NCBI RefSeq assembly: GCF_023897065.1
Contig: NZ_JAMHIV010000014.1
Coordinates: 159,882-223,881 of the forward strand
Reading direction: 5' to 3'
Source: Crossiella sp. SN42
GTDB lineage: Bacteria; Actinomycetota; Actinomycetes; Mycobacteriales; Pseudonocardiaceae
DNA length: 64,000 nucleotides
Both the position numbers and the translations under genes were made by a program. Below are positions 18,529 through 26,643 of the stretch, piece by piece; positions within the stretch are counted from its first letter, which is position 1; each line of letters begins with the position of its first letter. The notes beneath the pieces are model-generated. The model had not been told where the DNA came from and made no database searches. It saw nothing but the letters and a program-made list of their open reading frames with translations.

Positions 18529-18530
18529 GA

Positions 18531-18785
18531 TCAGATCACCGCCAACCACGCCGAGGCACTGCACGCCACCGGACACGGCCACACCTGTGCACAGTGGACA
18601 CAGCGGCCGGTTCCGGCGGGGGCGTGGGCGAACAGCTTCGCGGCGGTCACCACACGCAGCCGCTGCACCCAGCCGGACACCGTCACCAGCTGGATGTCCG
18701 CCGGGCCGGTGGGCACCTCGGCGGAGGTCACTGCCGAAGCGGGTGCAGAGGGTGCGGGAGTGCGCGGGCTGTGGGTGGTGGCCAT
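18531..18785 (-). CDS. Small Cys-rich protein, first gene of the operon
   Basis: 84 residues. A Pro/Ala/Thr-rich N-terminus leads to IQLVTVSGWVQRLRVVTAAK and a Cys cluster CVHCAQVWPCPVAC that could bind zinc. ATG 18785 is chosen over the upstream ATG because GGAGG lies about 11 bases before it. It is followed almost without gap by the serine-less resolvase gene. The function is unknown. Confidence 0.5.
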   Translation of the reverse strand: MATTHSPRTPAPSAPASAVTSAEVPTGPADIQLVTVSGWVQRLRVVTAAKLFAHAPAGTGRCVHCAQVWPCPVACSASAWLAVI

Positions 18786-19072
18786 GATCCGGTTCGCCTC
18801 CAGTGTCCTCAATGGACAACAGGTCAGGGGCAACCGGAGCCGGGCCGGGAGGGGGGAGCGGGCCGCTGGTCAGCGTCGGGGGCTACTCACCAGCGGCACC
18901 CGGCCCCGGTTGCCGCTGGGCACATTGCCCGGATTAATCCAGTGTGGGCGATAGGTGCCCACCTGTTCCCACCTTCACCCACCACCCCCCGCTCAGTCGG
19001 TGCGGCAGCTGGCGCACCGTGGCTAGGCTGGCGGTGTCCCTACCCGGCACCCCAGCGCCACAGGCGGCACCC

Positions 19073-20317
19073 ATGGCACACCAGCACCAAACCCGTGCGG
19101 CACAAGGCAAACTCGGGGCGTTGCTTGGCCGTATGGCCAAGCAAGCGGGGGTGACGCATCAGCAGTTGGCTACCGCCACCGGCTATAGCCGCTCCTACAT
19201 TTCCCACATCATTGCCGGGGATGATGTTCCCGCGCGCCGGGATTTTTGGGCTATCGCAGACGAGATTGTTCATGCCCAGGGTGCGTTGCTGGCCGAATTC
19301 GAGCACCACCAAGCACAACGTGATAGCCCGGCTGCTGGTGCGCTGGTGTCCCCAGCGGGAGTATGCGCAGATGATGAGCTGCACGCGCTAGAGCTGGTGC
19401 GCCGGGTGCATGCCTCGGATGTGGGCCAGGAAACCCTTGCCGCACTGGAAGAACACGCCGATGCCCTAGCCGTGGCCTATGCCAGCAGTCACCCGGAACA
19501 GTTGTTGCCGTTCCTGCGCCGCTATCTGTCCTACACCCAAAAACTTATGGATGCCCGTGCCACCGTGAGCGATAAGCGGCGGCTGGCCGTGGTGACCGGC
19601 TGGCTATCGTTGCTGGCGGCCACAGTCCATATTGATTTGCACAACATCAGCACCGCGGGCACCTATCTCCAGGCAGCGGAAAGCATCGGCAAAGACGTCG
19701 GCCATCACGAGATTCGGGCGTGGGCCTATGAAACGCGGGCGTGGCAGGTGTTGACCGCAGGCGAGTATGCCAAGGCTCTGACCCTTGCACAGGTGGCGCA
19801 AGATATCGCCCCACCGGGCAGTTCAGTCGAAGTACAAGCCGCTGCCCAAGCCGGGCGCGCCCTAGCGCGTTTGGGTGAGCGGGCCGCCACCGCTACGACC
19901 ATTCACCGGGTGCAGCAGCTTGCTGAGGCTCTACCAGTGGTCAAACCGATGCAGCACCACTATCAATACGACGCCACCAAATCCCTGGCCTACACCGCCA
20001 CCACACTAGCCTGGGCCGGTGACCCGGCAGCGGAATCCTATGCCCGCCAACTCATCACCAACCTCACCCCCGCTGTGGGCGATACCGGAATCTGGCCGCG
20101 CCGGGTTATCGCCGCGCATTTGGATTTGGCCCGTACCTTGGTGGTGACCGACCAGTTGGATGAAGCCGTAGCCCACACCCATACAGCCATAGCGTCCGGC
20201 ATCGTGCCCTCGAATCGGTGGCGCGCCCTAGAAATCGTTACAGCGACTGAACGACGCGGGCTAGCCGCCGCTGTCGAGCTACGCGAAGCATTCACCGAAC
20301 TCGAACGCGGCAACTAG
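19073..20317 (+). CDS. XRE-family regulator with TPR-like sensor domain
   Basis: Helix-turn-helix protein of 414 residues. The HTH spans about residues 20-60 (QQLATATGYSRSYISHIIAG), followed by a long helical domain with TPR-like repeats (AGEYAKALTLAQVAQDIAPP, QLDEAVAHTHTAI). Such proteins often respond to small molecules or peptides. The start is uncertain: ATG 19073 is preceded by only a weak AGGCGG, and an in-frame GTG at 19034 with a TAGGCT box ten bases upstream could be a leaderless start. It is convergent with the DUF397 gene. Confidence 0.75.
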   Translation: MAHQHQTRAAQGKLGALLGRMAKQAGVTHQQLATATGYSRSYISHIIAGDDVPARRDFWAIADEIVHAQGALLAEFEHHQAQRDSPAAGALVSPAGVCADDELHALELVRRVHASDVGQETLAALEEHADALAVAYASSHPEQLLPFLRRYLSYTQKLMDARATVSDKRRLAVVTGWLSLLAATVHIDLHNISTAGTYLQAAESIGKDVGHHEIRAWAYETRAWQVLTAGEYAKALTLAQVAQDIAPPGSSVEVQAAAQAGRALARLGERAATATTIHRVQQLAEALPVVKPMQHHYQYDATKSLAYTATTLAWAGDPAAESYARQLITNLTPAVGDTGIWPRRVIAAHLDLARTLVVTDQLDEAVAHTHTAIASGIVPSNRWRALEIVTATERRGLAAAVELREAFTELERGN

Positions 20318-20520
20318 GAAATGGGGCGGATCCGGCCGGCGACCACACCATCCACAAAGGACCGCCACGCCAGCGGGCTAAACGACAACACCGGGCCACT
20401 ACGGTGTTTCGAGTCGCGGACGTCGGTACTGATACCGTGCAGCATCCTGCATTCGACACAAGCGGGTCCGTCGTCGCTGTAACTGCTTACCAGCCAAGGA
20501 GATTGTCTCTTAGGCACCAT
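20314..20520 (-). CDS. DUF397 domain protein
   Basis: 68-residue member of the DUF397 family (SSYSDDGPACVEC ... VRDSKHRSGPVLSFSPLAWRSFVDGV). In actinomycetes these small proteins are coded directly after an XRE regulator of the DUF5753 type and act with it, in some cases like an antitoxin or anti-regulator partner. It overlaps the XRE gene by 11 bases. Confidence 0.85.
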   Translation of the reverse strand: MVPKRQSPWLVSSYSDDGPACVECRMLHGISTDVRDSKHRSGPVLSFSPLAWRSFVDGVVAGRIRPIS

Positions 20521-21397
20521 TGAGAGCCTCTAACTTGCGCCGTATGTACTTGGCGCTGTCTTCTGGGCTTAGCGCTAACTCTCGGACGGCATTAAACGCG
20601 GATGTCAATCCCGCCGTTTCCATGTCGCTATCGAGGTAGACGGCTGGGCCGTAAATGACATGAGCAAAAGCTATGCGTAACTCGATCGATTCAAAGTCGA
20701 GCACGGTGAGGCCACCACTTGATATCGGGTTATCCAGTCCGCCCATGGGATGGACCAGCTGAATCGTTAGGTTGGGATGGGAGTCAAGCAGTCCTAGAAG
20801 ATGCTTGAGTTGCTCGCGAAGCACCGACACATAGAGGGCGCTGGCCTCTAAAGTGTCCGAAGTAAAGACAAACTGCAACTGCTTACACTCATCAGCTAAT
20901 ACGGCGCGTTGTCGATCTCGCCTGAACTTGACCCGATGTTCTACTTCGGCGTCGGACTTTTCCCAAAAGACGCCATCGCCCGCTTTGATTACTGCGTGTA
21001 CATAGGTGGGAGACTGCAATAGTCCGGGTATCACTCCGGGTGAGTATGTGCATATTGTGTCCGCCCCTACTTCCAGATTGGCCCGTCGCAGAAAGTCGTT
21101 TGATAGCGCACCCTCGTAGCTTTTATATTCCGATGGTTTGCGCCTCAGTTTGCGTGCCGCCTGGGCACCTAAGATGAGAATGCTCGCGCTGGTCTTCTCG
21201 GAAACTTGGAGGAATCTTAGGAGGTCGGACAGCTCTGAAGCGTTAAGCTTTGCGATACCTTCTTCAATTTTGCTTACTTTAGATTCGGCGCAATCAAGCA
21301 GTCGGGCAACCTCTAGTTGAGTGCGGTTGCTTCTGAGCCTATGTTGCCTTAATGCGGCACCAAGTTTGATGCGCTCCTCAGTGCGCAGTGTTGACAT
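20510..21397 (-). CDS. XRE regulator with DUF5753 domain
   Basis: 295 residues. The N-terminal HTH (RTQLEVARLLDCAESKVSKIEEG) is followed by the DUF5753 region beginning near YSPGVIPGLLQSPTYVHAVI and including LKHLLGLLDSHPNLTIQLVHP. This architecture is typical of the actinobacterial XRE/DUF397 pairs related to BldB/WhiJ-type modules. It is divergent from the 21.6-22.25 kb genes across a region containing a 24-base palindrome. Base composition is clearly less GC-rich than the chromosome. Confidence 0.85.
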   Translation of the reverse strand: MSTLRTEERIKLGAALRQHRLRSNRTQLEVARLLDCAESKVSKIEEGIAKLNASELSDLLRFLQVSEKTSASILILGAQAARKLRRKPSEYKSYEGALSNDFLRRANLEVGADTICTYSPGVIPGLLQSPTYVHAVIKAGDGVFWEKSDAEVEHRVKFRRDRQRAVLADECKQLQFVFTSDTLEASALYVSVLREQLKHLLGLLDSHPNLTIQLVHPMGGLDNPISSGGLTVLDFESIELRIAFAHVIYGPAVYLDSDMETAGLTSAFNAVRELALSPEDSAKYIRRKLEALNGA

Positions 21398-21620
21398 TCT
21401 GTAACGTCCCCATTTCTGGTATTACCTTCTGTTACTAAAAGTCGCCCGGCGCGCTTTTGATTATTTACCCAAATGGGGGAATGACACAAACGGCGTTATT
21501 GCTTTAATTTCAGCTTTGTTAAGTGGTATCCATACCACTTAATGAATGCTCTTAAGCCATGGCGAACTCGCGCCTGGGTTTTGCATTCGACTATCCAACT
21601 AGAGGCGGGGGCATGGCTGC
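21398..21620. promoter_or_regulatory. AT-rich divergent intergenic region
   Basis: The spacer between the XRE/DUF5753 gene and the 93-residue gene carries the palindrome at 21519-21542, and the motif pair CTGTAAC / CTGTTAC near 21400-21435 close to the xre start. Promoters in both directions are likely here. Confidence 0.45.
21519..21542. promoter_or_regulatory. 24-base palindromic operator candidate
   Basis: TTAAGTGGTAT, two C, then ATACCACTTAA: eleven-base arms, a perfect match. It sits about 80 bases before the start of the 93-residue gene and is well placed for control by the divergent XRE protein. Confidence 0.6.
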
Positions 21621-21902
21621 GTGGATAAAAAGAAGGCAGAGCTTCATTTTACGGGACCGCAAGAAACTATTGCCGCAGCCATCCCGTTTGAGGGCGGTCG
21701 AGTCCTAGGAGTAATCGAGTTTCACAACGGATTTGTGCTCCGATGTGAGGATATCGAGGCTGCACACGGTCTTTTTGAAGGGAGTCAAGATCTTTATCTG
21801 ATCATGAAGCAAGCCTTGGATGATATCGAAAGAACCGGTTTCCCAAATCCGGCGAATTACTACATCAAGAAAAGCAAATCGCAACCGCCTGCTAAAAGCT
21901 AG
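21621..21902 (+). CDS. Unknown 93-residue protein
   Basis: Soluble protein (KKKAELHFTGPQETIAAA, GRVLGVIEFHNGFVLRCEDI, DLYLIMKQALDDIERTG) with a lysine-rich tail. It is not recognised. The GTG start has no clear ribosome site. Twelve bases separate it from the next gene, so the two form an operon behind the palindromic operator candidate. Codon usage is AT-richer than the chromosome, a sign of transfer. Confidence 0.55.
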   Translation: MDKKKAELHFTGPQETIAAAIPFEGGRVLGVIEFHNGFVLRCEDIEAAHGLFEGSQDLYLIMKQALDDIERTGFPNPANYYIKKSKSQPPAKS

Positions 21903-21914
21903 GGGGCGGCAAGG

Positions 21915-22253
21915 ATGACGGTTATATCAATTAAGCCTGGCGGTTCGCTCATCACTGTTTCTGGCTCGATCGAATTCCGTGCGATTCTTACGCTTGACGA
22001 CAATCTTGAAGGGTCTGCGCGCATCCACCCTAAAGATGGCGGGCCTGTTATCGAGTTTTTCGATAGCAACAGCGCTATCACCTTTGCTGATGCGTGCCTA
22101 GCGGCTGCCCACATGCTCATAGCGGCAGAAATGGAACGCGCAGATCCTCAACGGCAACGGATCCTGGCCGGTACTACCTGGGAGTTATCCAATGGCTGGG
22201 CTGAGATGACCCATCGATGCCGCGAGCCCTTGCATTGGGGGGAAACCGAGTAA
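21915..22253 (+). CDS. Unknown 112-residue protein
   Basis: Soluble protein with a beta-rich N-terminus (TVISIKPGGSLITVSGSIEF) and a helical C-terminal half (AITFADACLAAAHMLIAAEMERADPQRQR). It is not recognised. ATG 21915 follows a purine-rich GGGGGCGG stretch. It is the second gene of the pair controlled from the 21.4-21.6 kb region and is followed by a strong terminator. Confidence 0.6.
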   Translation: MTVISIKPGGSLITVSGSIEFRAILTLDDNLEGSARIHPKDGGPVIEFFDSNSAITFADACLAAAHMLIAAEMERADPQRQRILAGTTWELSNGWAEMTHRCREPLHWGETE

Positions 22254-22337
22254 GGGCTCTGCATAGGGCGGCGTGGCTCTGCCCCGAGCGCTGTTGGCCT
22301 ATCTGAGACAGGTCCGCAGTGGGAGCCACAACCGTCA

Positions 22338-22367
22338 GGGGCCGGGTAGTCCCGACTACCCGGCCCC
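22338..22367. terminator. Intrinsic terminator hairpin
   Basis: A 13-bp perfect stem GGGGCCGGGTAGT/ACTACCCGGCCCC has a CCCG loop and is followed by CTTCTATT. It lies between convergent genes. Confidence 0.85.
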
Positions 22368-22378
22368 CTTCTATTGTC

Positions 22379-22744
22379 TTATGCCGCTTTCGGTGTCCGA
22401 CGTACACCGTGCTTGCGCAGTAGGCGCTTGATCGCTTCAACGCTGACGCCGTAGGCGTTGGCAACTGCTTGGGCTGACTCGCCCGCCTTAAACCTGTTGA
22501 TCATGGTCTGCTGTTCGGCCCGGCTGAACCTGTCGCAGAGCTTCCGAGACGGTGACCGCTCGGTGTGAGCGGAGGCCCGGCAGTGCATGCGCTCGTCTGT
22601 GCGACCTACCCGCGCCAGGTTTGCCGCCGTGGCTTGCAGGTGTTTCACCTGGTCCGGGCGGTTCGAACAACCCGCTACTAGGGCCACCAGGTCAGAGGCC
22701 CGGGGACCAGTGAGAACCGGCTCGTGTGACATGACTTGTGACAT
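22379..22744 (-). CDS. Helix-turn-helix protein with a resolvase-type HTH tail
   Basis: 121 residues; the C-terminal third (FSRAEQQTMINRFKAGESAQ, then AVANAYGVSVEAIKRLLRKH) is a Hin/resolvase-like HTH. The N-terminal part is basic with scattered Cys and His and is not recognised. Start uncertain: ATG 22744 or 22732, neither with a strong ribosome site. It could be a small regulator or the separated C-terminal HTH of a recombinase, and it marks the likely right side of the element. Confidence 0.55.
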   Translation of the reverse strand: MSQVMSHEPVLTGPRASDLVALVAGCSNRPDQVKHLQATAANLARVGRTDERMHCRASAHTERSPSRKLCDRFSRAEQQTMINRFKAGESAQAVANAYGVSVEAIKRLLRKHGVRRTPKAA

Positions 22745-22843
22745 GAACCGGCCTGCTCTGGCTCCGTGGCCCCTGCGGAAGTCGCGCGTAGACGGCGTAC
22801 GCCGGGCAGCAGCGCGAACCGCGGACGAACGCCACCGCTCGGG

Positions 22844-23776
22844 CTAGCCCGCGATCGCCTTGACCAGTTCGGGGCGCCCGTCGGCCCCGGTCTTGCGGCA
22901 CAACGCTTTCACGTGGTCGTACACCGTGTGCACGGACAGCCCGCGCCACCGGGCGATGTGCTTGGGCGTGGCCCCGTCGTAGAGGTCGGCCAGCACCTCG
23001 CGTTCCCTGGCCGTGATCCCGTACCAGTCGCAGAACACCGGTAGCAGCTGGGTGCCCGACGCGGCCCGCACCGTCACCGCCACCTCACCAGGCCCCAGCC
23101 GCTGCCCCTCGAACACCACCCACCGCCCGTGGCTGGCCGAGGGCGCGTGGGCCACCACCGTCGACGCGCTGCGGCGTGCCAGGCGGGACATGTCCGCGAG
23201 GAAGGACTCCGCGATTGGTGAGGTGGTCGGCCAGCCGGCGCGCAGCTGTTCCCGCCAGAGCAGCGCCTGCCCGGTCGCCGCGCGCACCCGGTGGTCCTCG
23301 CCCAGCACCAGCACGCCCGCCGCGGGCGCGGGCGCCTCTGTCATCAGGGGGCCCGCCCGCACGTAGGCGCGCAGCACCTCCGGCAGCTCCTCGCCCAGAC
23401 CGGCCAGCCACCGCAGCTCCGCCGTCGTGAACGGCCAGCCGCGCAACAACCCCAGCACACCCCACACCCCGCGGGCGTCCCGCAGCCGTACCCGCGCCTC
23501 GGCCATGCCGTGGCGGGCCAGCAACTTCTCGTCCGCGTGGTGCCACAGCGCCTGCGTCCACAGCGCCTGCATGAACGACGGCGGATAGCCGTGCCAGAAG
23601 GCGAACGAGCCCAGCATCGGCTCGCCCACCGGAGCCGCGGCGACCAGCCGCACCCCGTGGTGTGGCAACCAGGGCGCGAGGGCGGCCGAGACGAGCGCGC
23701 CCAGCTCTCCCATGTCCAGGCGTTGCCCGGCCACAGCCACAAGTTCCGCCCGCAGCCGCTCCCCCCACGGTGTCAT
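22844..23776 (-). CDS. LuxR-type transcriptional regulator
   Basis: 310-residue protein with a C-terminal LuxR helix-turn-helix (YGITAREREVLADLYDGATP, then KHIARWRGLSVHTVYDHVKA) and an N-terminal sensor-like region without a recognisable receiver or ATPase. The frame is open further upstream, but ATG 23776 fits the length of similar stand-alone LuxR regulators. GC content returns to the chromosomal level here. Confidence 0.75.
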   Translation of the reverse strand: MTPWGERLRAELVAVAGQRLDMGELGALVSAALAPWLPHHGVRLVAAAPVGEPMLGSFAFWHGYPPSFMQALWTQALWHHADEKLLARHGMAEARVRLRDARGVWGVLGLLRGWPFTTAELRWLAGLGEELPEVLRAYVRAGPLMTEAPAPAAGVLVLGEDHRVRAATGQALLWREQLRAGWPTTSPIAESFLADMSRLARRSASTVVAHAPSASHGRWVVFEGQRLGPGEVAVTVRAASGTQLLPVFCDWYGITAREREVLADLYDGATPKHIARWRGLSVHTVYDHVKALCRKTGADGRPELVKAIAG

Positions 23777-23936
23777 GACCTCGAGTGTTGCCGACTTCGG
23801 CCGCCGTGGCACCGGGCTGCCCGTTCGTCCGCCCTCGAGTCCCGGCGTTACGCACCCAAGTTCCGGGATACCGGCCTCACCGGCGGCAGGACACCGTGGA
23901 TCCGGGTCAGCCGGACCCGAATGAAAGGGGATTCCC

Positions 23937-24278
23937 GTGAGCATCTCGAAACGAGCCGTCACCGCGTTGCTGGTGGTCGGCCTCGGCAGCGCGGCCCTGA
24001 CGGCGGTGGCCACCGCCGGGCCGCAGCAGGAGCGGTTCACCCGGACCATCTGCTATCCGGCGGCGAAAGGCGTGAACCCCGTCGCCTGGCACGGCGCACC
24101 GGTCTCGGCCAGTCAGCCGGTCGCGGTGTCCATCAGTGAGGGCGTCCTCAACGCCGAAGGGCTCGGCGACGCCCGGATGATGGTCGAGAACGTCACCGTC
24201 GTCAACAACGCGGTCCTCACCCGGATCAACATCATGTGGGGGGAGAAGCTGCCGTACTGCCTGCACTACGTGGGCTAG
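23937..24278 (+). CDS. Small secreted protein of unknown function
   Basis: 113 residues: signal peptide MSISKRAVTALLVVGLGSAA with cleavage near ATAG, then a compact domain with two Cys (TICYPAAKG ... LPYCLHYVG) that could form a disulfide. GTG 23937 follows AAAGGGG. It is not recognised. It is followed by a very strong terminator and is divergent from the LuxR gene. Confidence 0.7.
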   Translation: MSISKRAVTALLVVGLGSAALTAVATAGPQQERFTRTICYPAAKGVNPVAWHGAPVSASQPVAVSISEGVLNAEGLGDARMMVENVTVVNNAVLTRINIMWGEKLPYCLHYVG

Positions 24279-24301
24279 TGCCCTGAGCCGTTCGAATCCC
24301 A

Positions 24302-24346
24302 CAGGCCCGGGTCTCGTGACGTCGGTCGTCACGAGACCCGGGCCTG
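24302..24346 (+). terminator. Strong intrinsic terminator
   Basis: A 19-bp perfect stem (24302-24320 with 24328-24346) has a 7-base loop and is followed by TTCTTGT. Confidence 0.9.
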
Positions 24347-24731
24347 TTCTTGTCTGCCGGTCCGAGTCCGGAACCCCGGTGGATTCATCCGCCAGTTCTC
24401 GTTGACCCATTGGCAATGCTTGTCCAATCATCAACGTCGCTGCACGTTCGTCTTTGTTCATTTTGCTGGCGGGCCGTTTGACCTGCGTAAACACCCGATC
24501 TGGTGATGCTTGCGAGTGCTTGCGCGGCTACCGTGTTTGGTATCCGGCATTCGGGTGGTCCTCTCTTGCCTGAGTGGCAAGAAATGCCCGGTATTGGATG
24601 GCGGAACGCCGGAATTTGGCCATGATGACGACAACTGCGAGACCCCGAGGGTAGCGGTTCCTAAGATCACGCATAGCTGTCCGCAATGCGTACAGCGCAT
24701 GTTGCATGCGCTGGAAAGGGGTAATTCGATC
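24347..24731. other. Gene-free region with dyad symmetry
   Basis: AT-richer than its neighbours, with no credible coding frame. It carries the inverted repeat CAGCGCATG-TTG-CATGCGCTG at 24693-24713, an operator-like dyad just upstream of the decayed gene at 24732. Confidence 0.45.
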
Positions 24732-24945
24732 ATGATCGCACCGCTGCCGGTCCAGTAGCCCGCCCCGACGCCGCCGCTGGGCCTGCTGGCCTGGCTGATC
24801 GCCCTGGCCGGCACCTCGGTGCTGTCGGCACCTCGGCGCCACGCCGGTCACCGCGGCGACCATCGTGATCGCGCTCGGCGGGCTGTGCGCCGAGCTGGCC
24901 CAGCGGTTCGGACCAGACCCGGCCACGGTTTCCCCCCGGCGCTGA
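24732..24945 (+). pseudogene. Decayed small membrane-protein gene
   Basis: ATG 24732 has a good ribosome site (GGAAAGGGG) but meets an in-frame TAG after eight codons. The same frame continues as PTPPLGLLAWLIALAGTSVL. A shift of frame near 24825-24840 then gives TPVTAATIVIALGGLCAELA, followed by QRFGPDPATVSPRR and a stop at 24945. The two halves together look like a two-helix membrane protein interrupted by one nonsense change and one frameshift. A sequencing error could explain part of this. Confidence 0.5.
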
Positions 24946-24971
24946 CCAGGACAGAAAGATCCGTACCCGAG

Positions 24972-26033
24972 ATGACGAACAACGCCACCCCGAATGGCGG
25001 GCAGGCGCAACCCATCGGCTCCCGTGAGCTGGGGTTGCTGCTTCAACGAGTGCGCAGCCGGGCCCAGGTCGACACCGGCGTGGTCGCCGACTTCGCCGAC
25101 ACCTCGGTCCAGATCATTGACGACATCGAGTTCGGCGTGGCCGCGCCGACCTGGCGAGTGCTGGAGGCCTACTTCGACCTGGTGCCGGACGAGGACGCGC
25201 TCCGCGGGCAGGTCGGCGAGCTGTTCCGCGGCAGCGCGGAACCGGCGGGCGCATCCGATCAGGCCGGGACCGGACTGGCGAAGGTCGAGGCCGAGTTCGA
25301 GGCCCTGTACCTGCGCAACTACCGGAAGGACATCGAGCACCCGGACAACTTCAGCGCGCCGGCCCCTCGCCTGGACGCCGAGACCGAGCAGGCCGAGGCG
25401 ATCCGGTCCAGGGTCGCCGAGGCGCGCAGGCTCAGTGGCCGGATCGCCCCGCCGATGGAGCCCAGGACCAACGTCGCCACCTGGCCGCGGCCGGAGTCCG
25501 TGCGCAGCGTCGAGCAGTTCCGCGCGGCCATGATGGCGATCAAGAAGGCGGTCGGGGTGAGCTTCCGGGACCTGGAGCTGCGCGCCACGGCCGCCGGCTA
25601 CCCGGTGGCCTTCACCACCATCCGCAGCCACTGCGTCCCGGCCAAGTCCCCCAAGGACCTGAGGCTGCCCAAGGATCAGCACCTGATGGGCATGCTGACC
25701 GCCTTCGGCGCCCCGCCACCGCTGATCGACGACTGGATCACGGTCCGGCAGACTCTGGCCCAGCTGCCCGCAGGCGAGATCGTGGCCGCGGACCCGGCGG
25801 AGCCCGGCCAGCACCCGCCGGGCCTGCCACCGGCGCCCCGGCACCCGGCGATGCTCGAACGCGGCGGCGGGCCGTGCACGCCGATGGCGCAGGCCGCCAC
25901 CGCACCACCGGCCGCCGGTCTGCCCGCGCGACTGCCCGTGACGAGCCCGGCGCGCTCCCGGTCCACCCGCGCCAACGTGCTCTGGGGCCTGGGCGGTCTG
26001 CTCGCCGTGCTGGTGCTCTCGATGAGGTGGTGA
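24972..26033 (+). CDS. XRE-like protein with C-terminal membrane anchor
   Basis: 353 residues. The N-terminus (IGSRELGLLLQRVRSRAQVD, then TSVQIIDDIEFGVAAPTWRV) resembles a degenerate XRE helix-turn-helix. A second helical block follows around residues 170-260, then a Pro/Ala-rich linker and a terminal hydrophobic segment (ANVLWGLGGLLAVLVLSMRW) that would anchor it in the membrane. ATG 24972 is a choice among weak starts. It may be a membrane-tethered regulator; the partner is unknown. Confidence 0.6.
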   Translation: MTNNATPNGGQAQPIGSRELGLLLQRVRSRAQVDTGVVADFADTSVQIIDDIEFGVAAPTWRVLEAYFDLVPDEDALRGQVGELFRGSAEPAGASDQAGTGLAKVEAEFEALYLRNYRKDIEHPDNFSAPAPRLDAETEQAEAIRSRVAEARRLSGRIAPPMEPRTNVATWPRPESVRSVEQFRAAMMAIKKAVGVSFRDLELRATAAGYPVAFTTIRSHCVPAKSPKDLRLPKDQHLMGMLTAFGAPPPLIDDWITVRQTLAQLPAGEIVAADPAEPGQHPPGLPPAPRHPAMLERGGGPCTPMAQAATAPPAAGLPARLPVTSPARSRSTRANVLWGLGGLLAVLVLSMRW

Positions 26034-26275
26034 TCCGCTGGGACCGGCTCCCGGCGGGCCGGTCCCAGCACCTGCCCCGGCGGGAAGGAAACGGAGATTT
26101 TCGCTGGCCAGAGGCCCTATTGTGAGTTCGGTCCGTACTGTCTCCGGAACTGATAGCCGCCATTCGGGTGATGTGATCGCGAATACGTGTGGATCAGTGG
26201 TGAAGCGGTCGTGACGTCGCTGTGATCGCGTTACTGTCCCTTGGGGAGATTTGCCAGGGGACGGGGGGTTTTGCC

Positions 26276-26641
26276 ATGGGGCCTCGCGATGCGAAGGCGA
26301 CGATCGACTTCGGCGGGGGCGCGAAGTTCACGGTCGATGTAGCGCAGCTGGACAACCTGATCAAGGGGCTGACGGAGGCCAGGGACAAGGTCGACGCCAT
26401 CGACCTGATGGCGCGGGAGACCAACCGGATGGCGAACGCGCCCAGCGAAGAGCAGTACAGCCAGAACGCGATCAAACAGATCATCGAGCGCACCATCTCC
26501 GACCGGGATGGCACGCACACTAAAGCCAACCGGGCGTATCACGCCGCCCTGGATACGATGATCCAGAAGCTGAAGGCGGCCCGTGACCAGTATGCCGGGA
26601 CCGAAGGCGTCAACCAGAACAAGCTGAAGCCAGGGGGCTGA
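26276..26641 (+). CDS. Small helical ESX-cluster protein
   Basis: 121 residues, mostly helical (AQLDNLIKGLTEARDKVDAI ... NAIKQIIERTISDRDG ... ALDTMIQKLKAARDQYAG). It resembles the small WXG100-like or chaperone-sized proteins in ESX-linked loci, although no WxG motif is present. ATG 26276 follows a G-rich ribosome site at eight bases. It heads a four-gene set with DUF3558, PPE-like and EspG genes. Secretion is inferred from context. Confidence 0.65.
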   Translation: MGPRDAKATIDFGGGAKFTVDVAQLDNLIKGLTEARDKVDAIDLMARETNRMANAPSEEQYSQNAIKQIIERTISDRDGTHTKANRAYHAALDTMIQKLKAARDQYAGTEGVNQNKLKPGG

Positions 26642-26643
26642 TT

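Larger units (their letters stand above)
10329..22744. mobile_element. AICE-like integrated element at tRNA-Val (right end uncertain)
   Basis: Inferred integrative, probably transferable element. Supporting content: a large serine recombinase abutting a tRNA 3' end, an XRE regulator coupled to it, a TraB/FtsK translocase operon under a divergent GntR regulator, many small orphan proteins, CTAG-rich repeats, and lower GC than the flanks. No replication initiator was recognised. No long direct repeat of the tRNA end was found; 9-base matches to its T-arm (GGTTCGAAC) at 12217 and 22661 are too short to define the end. The limit given here is the last element-like gene. Confidence 0.55.

Noticed and set aside
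22661..22669. GGTTCGAAC match to the tRNA-Val T-arm as the right attachment site
   Set aside because: Nine bases, inside a coding frame, and also present at 12217; not enough to call an att site.
24288..24300. GTTCGAATCCCAC, like a tRNA T-arm, as a possible attR of the element
   Set aside because: Only part of a T-arm consensus, not identical to the tRNA-Val end, and it lies beyond chromosomal-type genes.
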